Source: Lachnospiraceae bacterium (lineage in GTDB: Bacteria; Bacillota; Clostridia; Lachnospirales; Lachnospiraceae). Taken from it: 64,000 nucleotides of DNA. Under the pieces are notes generated by a model that worked only from the letters and a program-made list of their open reading frames with translations, did no database searches and had not been told where the DNA came from. Each line of letters begins with the position of its first letter. The first letter of the stretch is position 1. The DNA lies in NCBI GenBank assembly GCA_022791635.1, contig JAAVZL010000003.1, positions 89,506 to 153,505 of the forward strand, given 5' to 3'. This document shows positions 55,003 through 62,815 of this stretch, piece after piece. The position numbers and the translations under genes are program-made.

Positions 55003-55530
55003 ATGCAGTCTATTTCCGGAATAAATTCTGGCGCTGCGCAGCCGTCTGTGCCGATTGCTGGTGTGGATGAACCGAAAAAGGTCCAGCGGCTCGAAGATGA
55101 AACACAATCGCGCCCCCAAAGACCTGTAATGGATGAGTATGTTCCGAAAGAAAAACCGGAACCATCAGGGCATTATTGGCTGGACAAAGACGAGGACGGC
55201 AAGTCCAAAATCTATTTCGATGACCCAGAGCAGGAAGAGAATGTCCCAGATGCTCCTGGTGCCCCTGATCGAAACAAGGGTGCAGAAGGGCCGGAAAAAA
55301 GCGGCTCTGACAAAAACGCGAAAAGCTGCACCTGCAATACCGATAAGGTTGACCGCGAGATTGAAAAACTAAAAAAGCAGAAACAAAAGTTGGAGCAGCA
55401 GATCAACCGGGAAACAGATGAAAACAAAGTGGAGGATTTAAAATCAAGATTGGCACAGATAGAAAAGGAACTATGCCAAAAAGACAACGATACATATAGG
55501 CGTCAGCACGCTACATATACATTCTCCTAA
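55003..55530 (+). CDS. Hypothetical acidic protein with C-terminal coiled coil
   Basis: 175 aa, no membrane segment. The N-terminal part (MQSISGINSGAAQPSVPIAG) and a Pro/Asp/Glu-rich middle are probably disordered. A short Cys pair (SCTCNTDKVDREIEKL) leads to a coiled coil of about 50 residues with a FlxA-like Lys/Gln/Glu pattern. GGAGG stands eight bases before ATG 55003. It follows the histidine kinase by 72 bp and may be its co-transcribed partner or target. I do not recognise a defined family. Confidence 0.65.
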   Translation: MQSISGINSGAAQPSVPIAGVDEPKKVQRLEDETQSRPQRPVMDEYVPKEKPEPSGHYWLDKDEDGKSKIYFDDPEQEENVPDAPGAPDRNKGAEGPEKSGSDKNAKSCTCNTDKVDREIEKLKKQKQKLEQQINRETDENKVEDLKSRLAQIEKELCQKDNDTYRRQHATYTFS

Positions 55531-55611
55531 TTTCTGCCGCACGACGACAAAAGAAAAAAGCCTGACCCCTACTTCCCCAAAAAATTATCCTATACTTTTT
55601 TCAGCGTTATG

Positions 55612-55714
55612 AGGTTAAGCCCTGAAAGGCTTACAAAGGCTCCGGGCAAGAACCGCCACCCCTCACCGGGGCGGCCCTCCTCCCCTGCGCCGGTAGTCTT
55701 TGCAGGCTTAACTT
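55612..55714 (+). ncRNA. Candidate structured leader RNA upstream of the flxA-like gene
   Basis: AGGTTAAGCC (55612-55621) pairs with GGCTTAACTT (55705-55714) with one G-U. Inside, CAAAG (55634-55638) pairs with CTTTG (55698-55702), CCGG near 55642 with CCGG near 55690, and CCGCC (55653-55657) with GGCGG (55670-55674). AAGCC (55617-55621) can instead pair with GGCTT (55628-55632), an alternative fold. The segment is much more G+C-rich than its surroundings. It ends 50 bp before the flxA-like ATG. I could not match it to a known riboswitch class. Confidence 0.45.
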
Positions 55715-55764
55715 AATTCCATTTACACTTTTTTCATCAAGAAAAAACAGCGAGGTGAACCATC

Positions 55765-56076
55765 ATGAATATCAATCCCATAAGTACCCAACGCCCCTCC
55801 ATCACTCCAAAAGTCTCATCACCAGGCACAGAATCCCAGATCAAAGCCCTAGAGCAAAAGCTCTCTCAGCTAAACAAACAACTAAAAAAAGCAAAAAAAG
55901 CCAAGGATTCCGACGAAATCCAAAAGCTAACAAAGAAAATCCAGGAGCTACAACAGAAGCTGCAAGAACTCAAAAAGAAAAAAACAGACAAAGAACAATC
56001 AAACCCGGACGATACGTCTCGTCCATCCCAGCCCCCAGACGGAGATCTCGGCAACCACGTAGACGAGCTCGCCTAA
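55765..56076 (+). CDS. FlxA-like coiled-coil protein
   Basis: 103 aa. After a short N-terminus (MNINPISTQRPSITPKVSS) a continuous coiled coil runs from about residue 24 to 73 (QIKALEQKLSQLNKQLKKAK, KIQELQQKLQELKKKK), as in FlxA-like proteins. The tail is Pro/Asp-rich. FlxA was first noted as a flagellar-regulon gene in E. coli, but no flagellar gene is near here, so the role is unknown. GAGGTG precedes the ATG. It follows the previous coiled-coil gene by 234 bp containing the candidate RNA. Confidence 0.75.
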   Translation: MNINPISTQRPSITPKVSSPGTESQIKALEQKLSQLNKQLKKAKKAKDSDEIQKLTKKIQELQQKLQELKKKKTDKEQSNPDDTSRPSQPPDGDLGNHVDELA

Positions 56077-56092
56077 CTCCCGTCCGGCCAGG

Positions 56093-56310
56093 ATGTGACT
56101 GTGGGGAAACAGGGCCCCAGACTTTTCCAATATCCGGTGTCCGGCTGTTCGCGTACAGGCTGTCTGATCTGGACGAACATTCCCCCGGGAACCCTTTCTC
56201 CCTCACAAGGAGCTCCCAGGGGAATGTACGTCCAAAGCAGACAGAATGTACGTGAACCGTCCGAGCACGGATATGGAAAAGTCTGGGGCCCTGTTTCCCC
56301 ACAGTCACAT
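56093..56310. repeat. Long inverted-repeat element, copy 4
   Basis: 218 bp. The outer 36 bases (56093-56128) are perfectly complementary to 56275-56310. The inner arms continue with few mismatches (CCGGCTGTTCGCGTACAGGC against GAATGTACGTGAACCGTCCG, and GGACGAACATTCCCC against GGGGAATGTACGTCC) to a loop of about 23 nt. It lies exactly between the convergent ends of the flxA-like gene (16 bp) and the debranching enzyme gene (17 bp). Confidence 0.94.
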
Positions 56311-56327
56311 CTCCTCCGTCGCCACTG

Positions 56328-58454
56328 TCACCCAGTCTTCCCCACCAAAACCACCACACTCCTAGCCTTAATCTCAAGCCCCCCTCTCACAGCTCTCCCA
56401 GGCCGCTGCTCCTCCTCCCAGGTATCCGCCGCAATCTCCCAATGCATTTCCCTAGGCAGCACAGGAAGCGTTACCGTCAAATCCTCCCAGTAAGCATTCG
56501 ATGCCAGATAAACCACCTCCGGCCTCTGCCCCTTCTCCTGCCCGGCAAACATCACGCCCACATACCGGTCATAATCCTCAAACCTCTCTTTCCAAGGCTC
56601 TGTCCCATGAAAGCTCACATCCGGAAAGCCAAGAGCTCCATTGCTTACATTCGTCCTAAGCACCCGATGCCTCTTGCGAAACTGAATCATATACTGAAAA
56701 AACCGAAACATCCCCCCATGCTTCGAAAGCTGCCCCCAGTCCAGCCAGGAAGTAAGATTATCCTGGCAATAAGCATTGTTATTGCCAAACTGCGAATTAC
56801 AAAACTCATCCCCCGCCAAAAACATCGGAATTCCCCGGCTGCACATGAGCATGGCAAAGGCATTGCGCATCAACCGGTACCTTAACGCCAGGACAGCCAG
56901 ATCGCTGGTCTCCCCCTCCACGCCACAGTTCCAGCTATTATTGTCATCGGCTCCATCCGTATTATTCCATCCGTTCCTTTCATTGTGCTTCGTATTATAA
57001 GAAAACAAATCATTCAACGTAAAACCGTCATGGCAGGTAATAAAGTTGACAGAAGCATTTTCCCGTGAAAGAGCTCCGTAAATATCCTGAGATCCGCTGA
57101 TCCGCTGAACCGCCGCCTGGGCCATCCCTCCGTCTCCCTTCAAATACCGCCGCATATCATCCCGATAGCGCCCGTTCCACTCCGCCCACCGGTTCCAGGA
57201 AGGAAAGCTTCCCACCTGATACAGTCCTCCTGCATCCCAGGCCTCCGCAATCAATTTCACATCCCCCAAGATAGGATCAAAAGCAAGAGACTGCAAAAGC
57301 GGCGGATTGCTCATAGGCGTCCCATCCTCATTTCGGGACAAAATAGACGCCAAATCAAAACGAAATCCGTCCACCCGATAAGTGGTCACCCAATAACGCA
57401 GACAATCCAAAATCATCTGCCGCACAATGGGATGATTGCAATTAAGCGCATTTCCACAGCCGCTGAAATTGTAATACTTTCCGTCGGGAGTCAGCATATA
57501 GTAAATATTGTTGTCAAACCCCTTAAAGGAGAAGAAAGGCCCCTCCTCATTGCCCTCCGCCGTGTGATTAAATACCACATCCAGATAGACCTCGATCCCG
57601 TTCTGATTAAATTCCCGGATCAGGCCCTTGAGTTCATTGCCCTCCCGGTTGTACTCCGTACTTGCCGTATAGCTGGTATTGGGAGAAAAAAAGCTCACCG
57701 TATTATACCCCCAATAATTGCACAGCTCCTGCCCGTCCACCTTGCGGTAATCCTGCATCTCATCAAACTCAAAAATCGGCATCAGTTCCACCACATTGAC
57801 TCCAAGCTCCTTTAAGTATGGAAGCTTCTCCCGAAGCCCCGCAAAGGTGCCGGGCTTTAAGACGCCTGAGGATTCATGCTTGGTAAAGCCCCGGACATGA
57901 AGCTCATAGATGATGAGATCCTCCATGGGCAGAAGCGGCGCCTCCATATCTCCCCAGTCAAAATCATCCTTTACCACCCTGGCCTTGTAGTGCTTCTCCG
58001 CAGAGGTGAATACTCCCCATTTACTCTGTCCCGTCACCGCCTTGGCATAAGGATCCAAAAGACACCGGTTTTTATCAAAGATCAATCCCTTCTCCGGATC
58101 ATAAGGTCCGTCCACCCGGTAAGCATACTCAAACTCCTCAATATTCAATTTAAACACAATCATGGAATACACATTGCCGATACGGTAATGCTGAGGAAAG
58201 GGAAGCACGGCAAAAGGCTCTTCCTGCTCCCGGTGGAACAGAAGAAGCTCAATGGAAGTGGCCCCGTGGGAATGAACCGTGAAGTTGACGCCTCCCGGAA
58301 TTGCCGTAGCGCCGTTAATCTCATAAAAACCAGGACGGACCTCAAAGCCGTCCAGATAGTCAAGAGGGACCAGATGAATGGTTCTGGGAAGGCTTACCTC
58401 CCTTACCGGCCCGTCCTTTTGAGGCGTCATACGCCCTGCTTTGCTTTCACCCAT
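56328..58454 (-). CDS. glgX: Glycogen debranching enzyme (GlgX/isoamylase type)
   Basis: 708 aa. An N-terminal carbohydrate-binding beta domain (GGVNFTVHSHGATSIELLLF) is followed by a GH13 catalytic domain with YLDVVFNHTAEGNEEG, the nucleophile region GFRFDLASILSRN, the acid/base LIAEAWDAGGLYQ, and FITCHDGFTLNDL. It cleaves alpha-1,6 branches of glycogen or related glucans. ATG 58454 follows GGAGG; the long open extension upstream overlaps apbE on the other strand and is not used. No other glycogen genes are near. Confidence 0.93.
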   Translation of the reverse strand: MGESKAGRMTPQKDGPVREVSLPRTIHLVPLDYLDGFEVRPGFYEINGATAIPGGVNFTVHSHGATSIELLLFHREQEEPFAVLPFPQHYRIGNVYSMIVFKLNIEEFEYAYRVDGPYDPEKGLIFDKNRCLLDPYAKAVTGQSKWGVFTSAEKHYKARVVKDDFDWGDMEAPLLPMEDLIIYELHVRGFTKHESSGVLKPGTFAGLREKLPYLKELGVNVVELMPIFEFDEMQDYRKVDGQELCNYWGYNTVSFFSPNTSYTASTEYNREGNELKGLIREFNQNGIEVYLDVVFNHTAEGNEEGPFFSFKGFDNNIYYMLTPDGKYYNFSGCGNALNCNHPIVRQMILDCLRYWVTTYRVDGFRFDLASILSRNEDGTPMSNPPLLQSLAFDPILGDVKLIAEAWDAGGLYQVGSFPSWNRWAEWNGRYRDDMRRYLKGDGGMAQAAVQRISGSQDIYGALSRENASVNFITCHDGFTLNDLFSYNTKHNERNGWNNTDGADDNNSWNCGVEGETSDLAVLALRYRLMRNAFAMLMCSRGIPMFLAGDEFCNSQFGNNNAYCQDNLTSWLDWGQLSKHGGMFRFFQYMIQFRKRHRVLRTNVSNGALGFPDVSFHGTEPWKERFEDYDRYVGVMFAGQEKGQRPEVVYLASNAYWEDLTVTLPVLPREMHWEIAADTWEEEQRPGRAVRGGLEIKARSVVVLVGKTG

Positions 58455-58496
58455 AAAAATACCTCCATTTTTAATTCCGCTACACAGCCCCGCCCC

Positions 58497-58526
58497 TTGA
58501 CAGCCCTTTCTCAAATCCGATACAAT
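58497..58526 (+). promoter_or_regulatory. Sigma-A promoter of apbE
   Basis: TTGACA (58497-58502), 18 bp, TACAAT (58521-58526), 24 bp before the ATG. Confidence 0.75.
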
Positions 58527-58550
58527 AGTACAACGAAAGGAGGTCCGCCC

Positions 58551-59528
58551 ATGAAGCGCAGCACGCATTTGTTCTTTCTTACGCTCTTTCTGCTTCTTTG
58601 CCTTTCTCTGGGAAGCTGCCAAAAAATCACAAATCCCATTACAAAAACAAGCTTTAAGCTCAACACGGTGGTAACCGTCACCATCTATGACTCCTCCGAC
58701 GAGTCCCTTTTGGAGCATGCTCTTAAGCTCTGCGACTACTATGAGCGTCTTTTTAGCCGCACCCAGAGAACCAGTGAGATCTACCGAATCAACCAAGGGT
58801 TCACCAATGAGCTCTCCCCGGAAACAGAGGAGCTTCTTAATACGGCCCTCTCCTACAGCCGCCTGTCCGAAGGACTGTTTGATCCAACCATCGGCCCCCT
58901 GTCAAGCCTGTGGGATTTTCACGCAGAGCAGCCCCAAGTGCCGGAAGATGAGAAGATTCAGGCGGCTCTTCCATTGGTAGACGCCGAAAAAATCAGCATA
59001 TCCAATCATACCATCTCCATGGAGGAGGGCATGATTCTGGATCTGGGCGCCATTTCCAAGGGCTATATTGCAGACCGCATCAAGGAATACCTGGTAGACC
59101 AGGGCGTAAAAAGCGCTGTCATTGATCTGGGAGGCAATGTCCTCTGTATCGGAAACCGTCCCGACGGTAAGCCCTTTCAAATCGGTATCCGACAGCCCTT
59201 TGAAGACATGACCACCGCCGCCACCGCCCTTTCCGTCACCGATCAGTCTGTGGTCACCTCCGGCATCTACGAGCGCTGTTTTACAAAGGACGGCATCCTC
59301 TATCACCATCTTCTGGATCCCAGGACTGGCTACCCCTGTGAAAACGAGCTGGCTTCTGTGACCATTCTCTCCGATGCTTCCGTAGACGGAGACGCCCTAA
59401 GCACCTGCTGTTTCCTTATGGGAACCCAAAAGGGCATGGAGCTTATTGACACTTTGCCGGATGTCCGGGCCATCTTTATCACACGGGAAGGGGAAGTCCT
59501 CTACTCCGAGGGCTTTGAAGACGATTAA
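58551..59528 (+). CDS. apbE: FAD:protein FMN transferase
   Basis: 325 aa. A lipoprotein signal (LFFLTLFLLLCLSLGSC) puts it on the outer face of the membrane. SFKLNTVVTVTIYD, LFDPTIGPLSSLWDF, LDLGAISKGYIAD (flavin/Mg2+ site) and DGDALSTCCFLMG match ApbE, which attaches FMN through phosphoester bonds to Thr residues of Rnf and Nqr subunits. Ribosome binding site AAAGGAGG and a TTGACA/TACAAT promoter are present. It is convergent with rnfD; their stop codons overlap in TTAA. Confidence 0.94.
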   Translation: MKRSTHLFFLTLFLLLCLSLGSCQKITNPITKTSFKLNTVVTVTIYDSSDESLLEHALKLCDYYERLFSRTQRTSEIYRINQGFTNELSPETEELLNTALSYSRLSEGLFDPTIGPLSSLWDFHAEQPQVPEDEKIQAALPLVDAEKISISNHTISMEEGMILDLGAISKGYIADRIKEYLVDQGVKSAVIDLGGNVLCIGNRPDGKPFQIGIRQPFEDMTTAATALSVTDQSVVTSGIYERCFTKDGILYHHLLDPRTGYPCENELASVTILSDASVDGDALSTCCFLMGTQKGMELIDTLPDVRAIFITREGEVLYSEGFEDD

Positions 59529-60448
59529 TGCCGCCTTCCAAAGGCTCTGGGAACCGTCACCTTTTCAATCATAGGCGTCAAAAGATTCGCCAGAAGAATC
59601 GCATAGGACACGCCTTCCGAGGCGCTGCCATACAGCCGGAACATCCCGGCCAGTGCACCGATAAGCATCCCATAGAGGATCTGTCCTTGTTTGGTAATGG
59701 GCGAGGTGGTATAATCCGTAGCCATAAACCAGAAGGCCAGCATCAGGCCGCCGCTGCAAAGCTCCTGAACCAGATAGATCTCGTCAAAGCCCTTTCCCCC
59801 CAGGAAAATCAGCATTCCCGTAAACACTGCAAAGCAGGAGGCAGGAATCCGAAGATTGATAATCCCAAAGGCCAGAAGCAAAATGCCTCCTGCCAGAATT
59901 GCCAGGGCAGAGGTCTCTCCGATACATCCCCCCGTATTCCCCAGAATCAGATACAGCGGATCCACCGCCTCCCCCTGCTTTAAGGCCTCCAGAGGCGTAG
60001 GCCCCGTATAGGCGTCACAGACAAAATTTGTCATATGCCCTGCAAAGGAAATCAGAAGAAAACAGCGGCCCGCCAGAGCCGGATTCACGATATTCTGTCC
60101 GATTCCCCCAAAGAACATTTTCACAATCAGAATGGCAAATATGCTCCCTGCAAATCCCATCCACAAAGGCGCATTCACCGGCAAAGAAAGGGCCAGCAAA
60201 AGCCCGGTAACCATGGAGCTGAAATCTCCCACTGCTACAGGCCGATCCGCAAAGGCCTCATAGGTAAACTCCGTAAGCACACAGGTCACCACACACACCA
60301 GCATATGGTACAGGGCCCGGATGCCGAAATTGTAAATGCCAAAGCCTGCCGCAGGGAGAAGGGCAAGGATCACAAGCCGCATAATCCCGGAGGTAGACAT
60401 GGTTCCTCGGATGTGAGGAGACGCCGATACATTCATTTGATTTTCCAT
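59525..60448 (-). CDS. rnfD: Rnf complex subunit D
   Basis: About 307 aa with some eight to ten membrane helices. SPHIRGTMSTSGIMRLVILA, FGGIGQNIVNPALAGRCFLL, the covalent-FMN motif region AYTGPTPLEALK (FMN on Thr expected) and MATDYTTSPITKQGQILYG identify RnfD. Rnf couples ferredoxin oxidation and NAD+ reduction to ion transport. AGGAGG precedes ATG 60448 and the gap to rnfC is 14 bp. The usual next genes rnfG, rnfE, rnfA and rnfB are absent; apbE follows on the other strand. Confidence 0.93.
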   Translation of the reverse strand: MENQMNVSASPHIRGTMSTSGIMRLVILALLPAAGFGIYNFGIRALYHMLVCVVTCVLTEFTYEAFADRPVAVGDFSSMVTGLLLALSLPVNAPLWMGFAGSIFAILIVKMFFGGIGQNIVNPALAGRCFLLISFAGHMTNFVCDAYTGPTPLEALKQGEAVDPLYLILGNTGGCIGETSALAILAGGILLLAFGIINLRIPASCFAVFTGMLIFLGGKGFDEIYLVQELCSGGLMLAFWFMATDYTTSPITKQGQILYGMLIGALAGMFRLYGSASEGVSYAILLANLLTPMIEKVTVPRAFGRRH

Positions 60449-60462
60449 CTCATTCTCTCCTC

Positions 60463-61779
60463 CTATCTCTTTCCCTTTGCCAAAAGGCTTCTGCGCATGG
60501 CCCGGATGGATTGGGTCAGATGCCTTCTGGCCGGGCAGACGAAGCTGCAGCTTCCGCATTCCAGACATTCCATTCCATAGAGCTTCCGAAATTCCTCTTC
60601 CTGAAAATGCTCTGCCAAATCCGCAAGCTTTGCAGGCAGAAGCCCCTCCGGACAAGCCTCCACACAGGAGCCGCAGCGGATACAGGCGCTTGGCCGAAAG
60701 CGCGCAACGTCATCCTTAGTCATGCAGAGCAAAGCCGAGGAGGTCTTGACAACCGGCACATCCAAATCAAAGAGGCTGATTCCCATCATGGGGCCTCCGG
60801 CCACAAACTTCTTGGGCTCTACCGAAAAGCCCCCTGCCGCGTCAATGAGCTCCGCAAAGCTGGTGCCGATGGGAACATTAAAATTCCGGGGATTGGCAAG
60901 GGCTTTTCCCGTCACCGTCACCACACGCTCTGTAAGCGGCCTTCCAAAAGCCAGGGCCTGGTAAATGGCACAGACCGTATCCACGTTGTGGACAATACAG
61001 CCTGCGTCTGCCGGAAGCATGGAGGAATTGATCTCCTTTCCCGTGCAGGCATAGACCAGCATCCGCTCTGCCCCTTCGGGATATTTTGTCTCCAGAACCC
61101 TTACCTCCATCCGGCTCTCCTTGCCGGAGGCAAGCTGCAGGGCGGTGATGGCATCCCGCTTACTGTCCTCAATGGCAAAGATCCCCACTGCCCGATCAAA
61201 AAGGCTTAAAATCATCTTTAAGCCCATCACAAGCCATTCCGGATTCTCTACCATTCGGCGGTAGTCGGAAGTCAGATACGGCTCACACTCAGAGCAGTTT
61301 ACAATGACCGTGCGGATTTTCTTGGGATTTTTCACTGCCAGCTTTACATGGGTGGGAAATCCGGCTCCGCCCATGCCCACGATTCCCGCTTTTTGAATCT
61401 GCAGAATCCGATCCCCCGGCTCCAGCTCCTGCCAGGGCCGGAAATTTTCTATGGGCATCCGCTCATACCGATTGTCATTTTCCACTATGATAGACAGCAC
61501 CGGATTTCCGGAAACCGTCATTCTCGGCTCAATAGCCGTTACCGTTCCCGATACCGATGCATGAATGGGCACAGAGATATAGCCGGCTGCCTTGGCAATC
61601 ACCTGTCCCTTTAAGACCCGATCTCCTGGTTTTACAATGGGAACGGCCGGACCTCCGATATGCTGAGACACCGGATAAACCAATTCTCCCTTGGGATAAT
61701 ACTCCCGAATCGGCTTTTCTCTGGTAAATCGTTTCCGTTTATGCGGGTGAATTCCACCCTTAAAAGTTGAATGTGCCAT
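60463..61779 (-). CDS. rnfC: Rnf complex subunit C
   Basis: 438 aa. The N-terminal region FKGGIHPHKRKRFTREKPI, the biotin-like/SLBB parts, the NADH/FMN-binding GIVGMGGAGFPTHVKL and two C-terminal [4Fe-4S] motifs (CIRCGSCVEACP and CLECGSCSFVCP) match RnfC, the peripheral NADH-reacting subunit. GGGAGAG precedes the ATG. It is the first gene of a two-gene rnfCD unit. Confidence 0.95.
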   Translation of the reverse strand: MAHSTFKGGIHPHKRKRFTREKPIREYYPKGELVYPVSQHIGGPAVPIVKPGDRVLKGQVIAKAAGYISVPIHASVSGTVTAIEPRMTVSGNPVLSIIVENDNRYERMPIENFRPWQELEPGDRILQIQKAGIVGMGGAGFPTHVKLAVKNPKKIRTVIVNCSECEPYLTSDYRRMVENPEWLVMGLKMILSLFDRAVGIFAIEDSKRDAITALQLASGKESRMEVRVLETKYPEGAERMLVYACTGKEINSSMLPADAGCIVHNVDTVCAIYQALAFGRPLTERVVTVTGKALANPRNFNVPIGTSFAELIDAAGGFSVEPKKFVAGGPMMGISLFDLDVPVVKTSSALLCMTKDDVARFRPSACIRCGSCVEACPEGLLPAKLADLAEHFQEEEFRKLYGMECLECGSCSFVCPARRHLTQSIRAMRRSLLAKGKR

Positions 61780-61802
61780 AAATTTCTCTCCCTGTCAGCC
61801 CA

Positions 61803-62696
61803 TTATTTTTTCCTTCGATCACGGAGTGCCTGTGCCCTGGACTTCATGTGGGGATATGCGTTCATTGCACGGCTGGCAAACCAGCCTCCCCGGCCTCGAA
61901 TCTGTTCATACCGGCTCTGCAAAAGTGCGATCCGCTCTTCCATCTGAGCCTTACGCTCCTCCTGTCTGCCCTTAAGCTCCTCGCCGCCAAAGGCTACCAG
62001 GGCATCAAACCGGGCCTCCAGGCGCCTCCGAAGCTCTGTGCCCCGCTCAAATCCCCGTAATCCCTCCAGACGCTCCCAGAGCTCCTCCGTAGAGCGGAAG
62101 ATTCGTGTGGACTGTATGTATTCGGAAAGCTCGTCGATAACGACATCCATATTTTGCAGCTTTTCTCCAATCTGCATAGCATTCATAAAAGACATTCCAA
62201 AGTCCACCGCATACACCAGAGAAGCTGCGCTTACAAAGAGCTTGCCTGCAGCTATGGAATAGAGGGCCACGATCCGATCCACCACCGGCTGAAAGCCGTA
62301 AAACAGAATGATGGAGAAAATCCCCCAGCCCAGGGAGGCTCCCAGACAGATCCTTCCCTGAAAATTGTATTTATTATGACTGTAATCCCACCAGCTTGTG
62401 TGAAAAATATGCTCCATCAGCACGGCCGTAATGTATTCCAGCAGCGTGGGAACAATCACGCCTCCCAGATAAAGCCATAACAGATTCCCGGAAACCGGCT
62501 TCAGGATCAGATAGACACTCACCGCTCCAAAGCCATAGATCGTACAGACCGGCCCTGTCACAAAGCCGCGGTTCACCAATCTTTTTTCCTTTACGGATAC
62601 ATAACAGCTTTCCCATACCCAGCCCAAAAAGCTATAGATAAAGAGCCAATTTAAAATATGATAGAGATCCACGCCTGCAATCTGAAGCTCCCACAT
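61803..62696 (-). CDS. CmpB-like putative ABC transporter permease
   Basis: About 297 aa with five or six N-terminal membrane helices and a charged coiled C-terminus of about 100 residues. HILNWLFIYSFLGWVWESCY, NRGFVTGPVCTIYGFGAV and LGASLGWGIFSIILFYG are typical of the CmpB/PF06541 family, annotated as ABC transporter permease without firm evidence. ATG 62696 stands nine bases behind GGGGAGG. No ATPase partner is adjacent. Confidence 0.85.
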   Translation of the reverse strand: MWELQIAGVDLYHILNWLFIYSFLGWVWESCYVSVKEKRLVNRGFVTGPVCTIYGFGAVSVYLILKPVSGNLLWLYLGGVIVPTLLEYITAVLMEHIFHTSWWDYSHNKYNFQGRICLGASLGWGIFSIILFYGFQPVVDRIVALYSIAAGKLFVSAASLVYAVDFGMSFMNAMQIGEKLQNMDVVIDELSEYIQSTRIFRSTEELWERLEGLRGFERGTELRRRLEARFDALVAFGGEELKGRQEERKAQMEERIALLQSRYEQIRGRGGWFASRAMNAYPHMKSRAQALRDRRKK

Positions 62697-62746
62697 GGAC
62701 ACAAGCCTCCCCTTTGCTTTTAAGCCCTTTCCCCTCAACAAGGCGC

Positions 62747-62774
62747 GAGGACACGCACGCCAGTGCCTGTCCTC
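62747..62774. other. Small hairpin between the S1-domain gene and the CmpB-like gene
   Basis: GAGGACA (62747-62753) pairs with TGTCCTC (62768-62774); inner GCAC/GTGC pairing is possible. It has no U-tract, so a terminator role is doubtful. Confidence 0.35.
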
Positions 62775-62815
62775 CCGTCAGATAATCTCACTTTTCAATT
62801 TCTCCAAGGCAGCCT

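Noticed and set aside
55612..55714. c-di-GMP-I (GEMM) riboswitch
   Set aside because: Fragments such as GAAAGG and ACAAAGGCTCCGG look similar, but the conserved GEMM order and tetraloop-receptor are not met.
55755..56255. 166-codon frame over the flxA-like gene and element copy 4
   Set aside because: Overlaps the flxA-like gene in another frame and continues into the palindrome; no ribosome binding site advantage.
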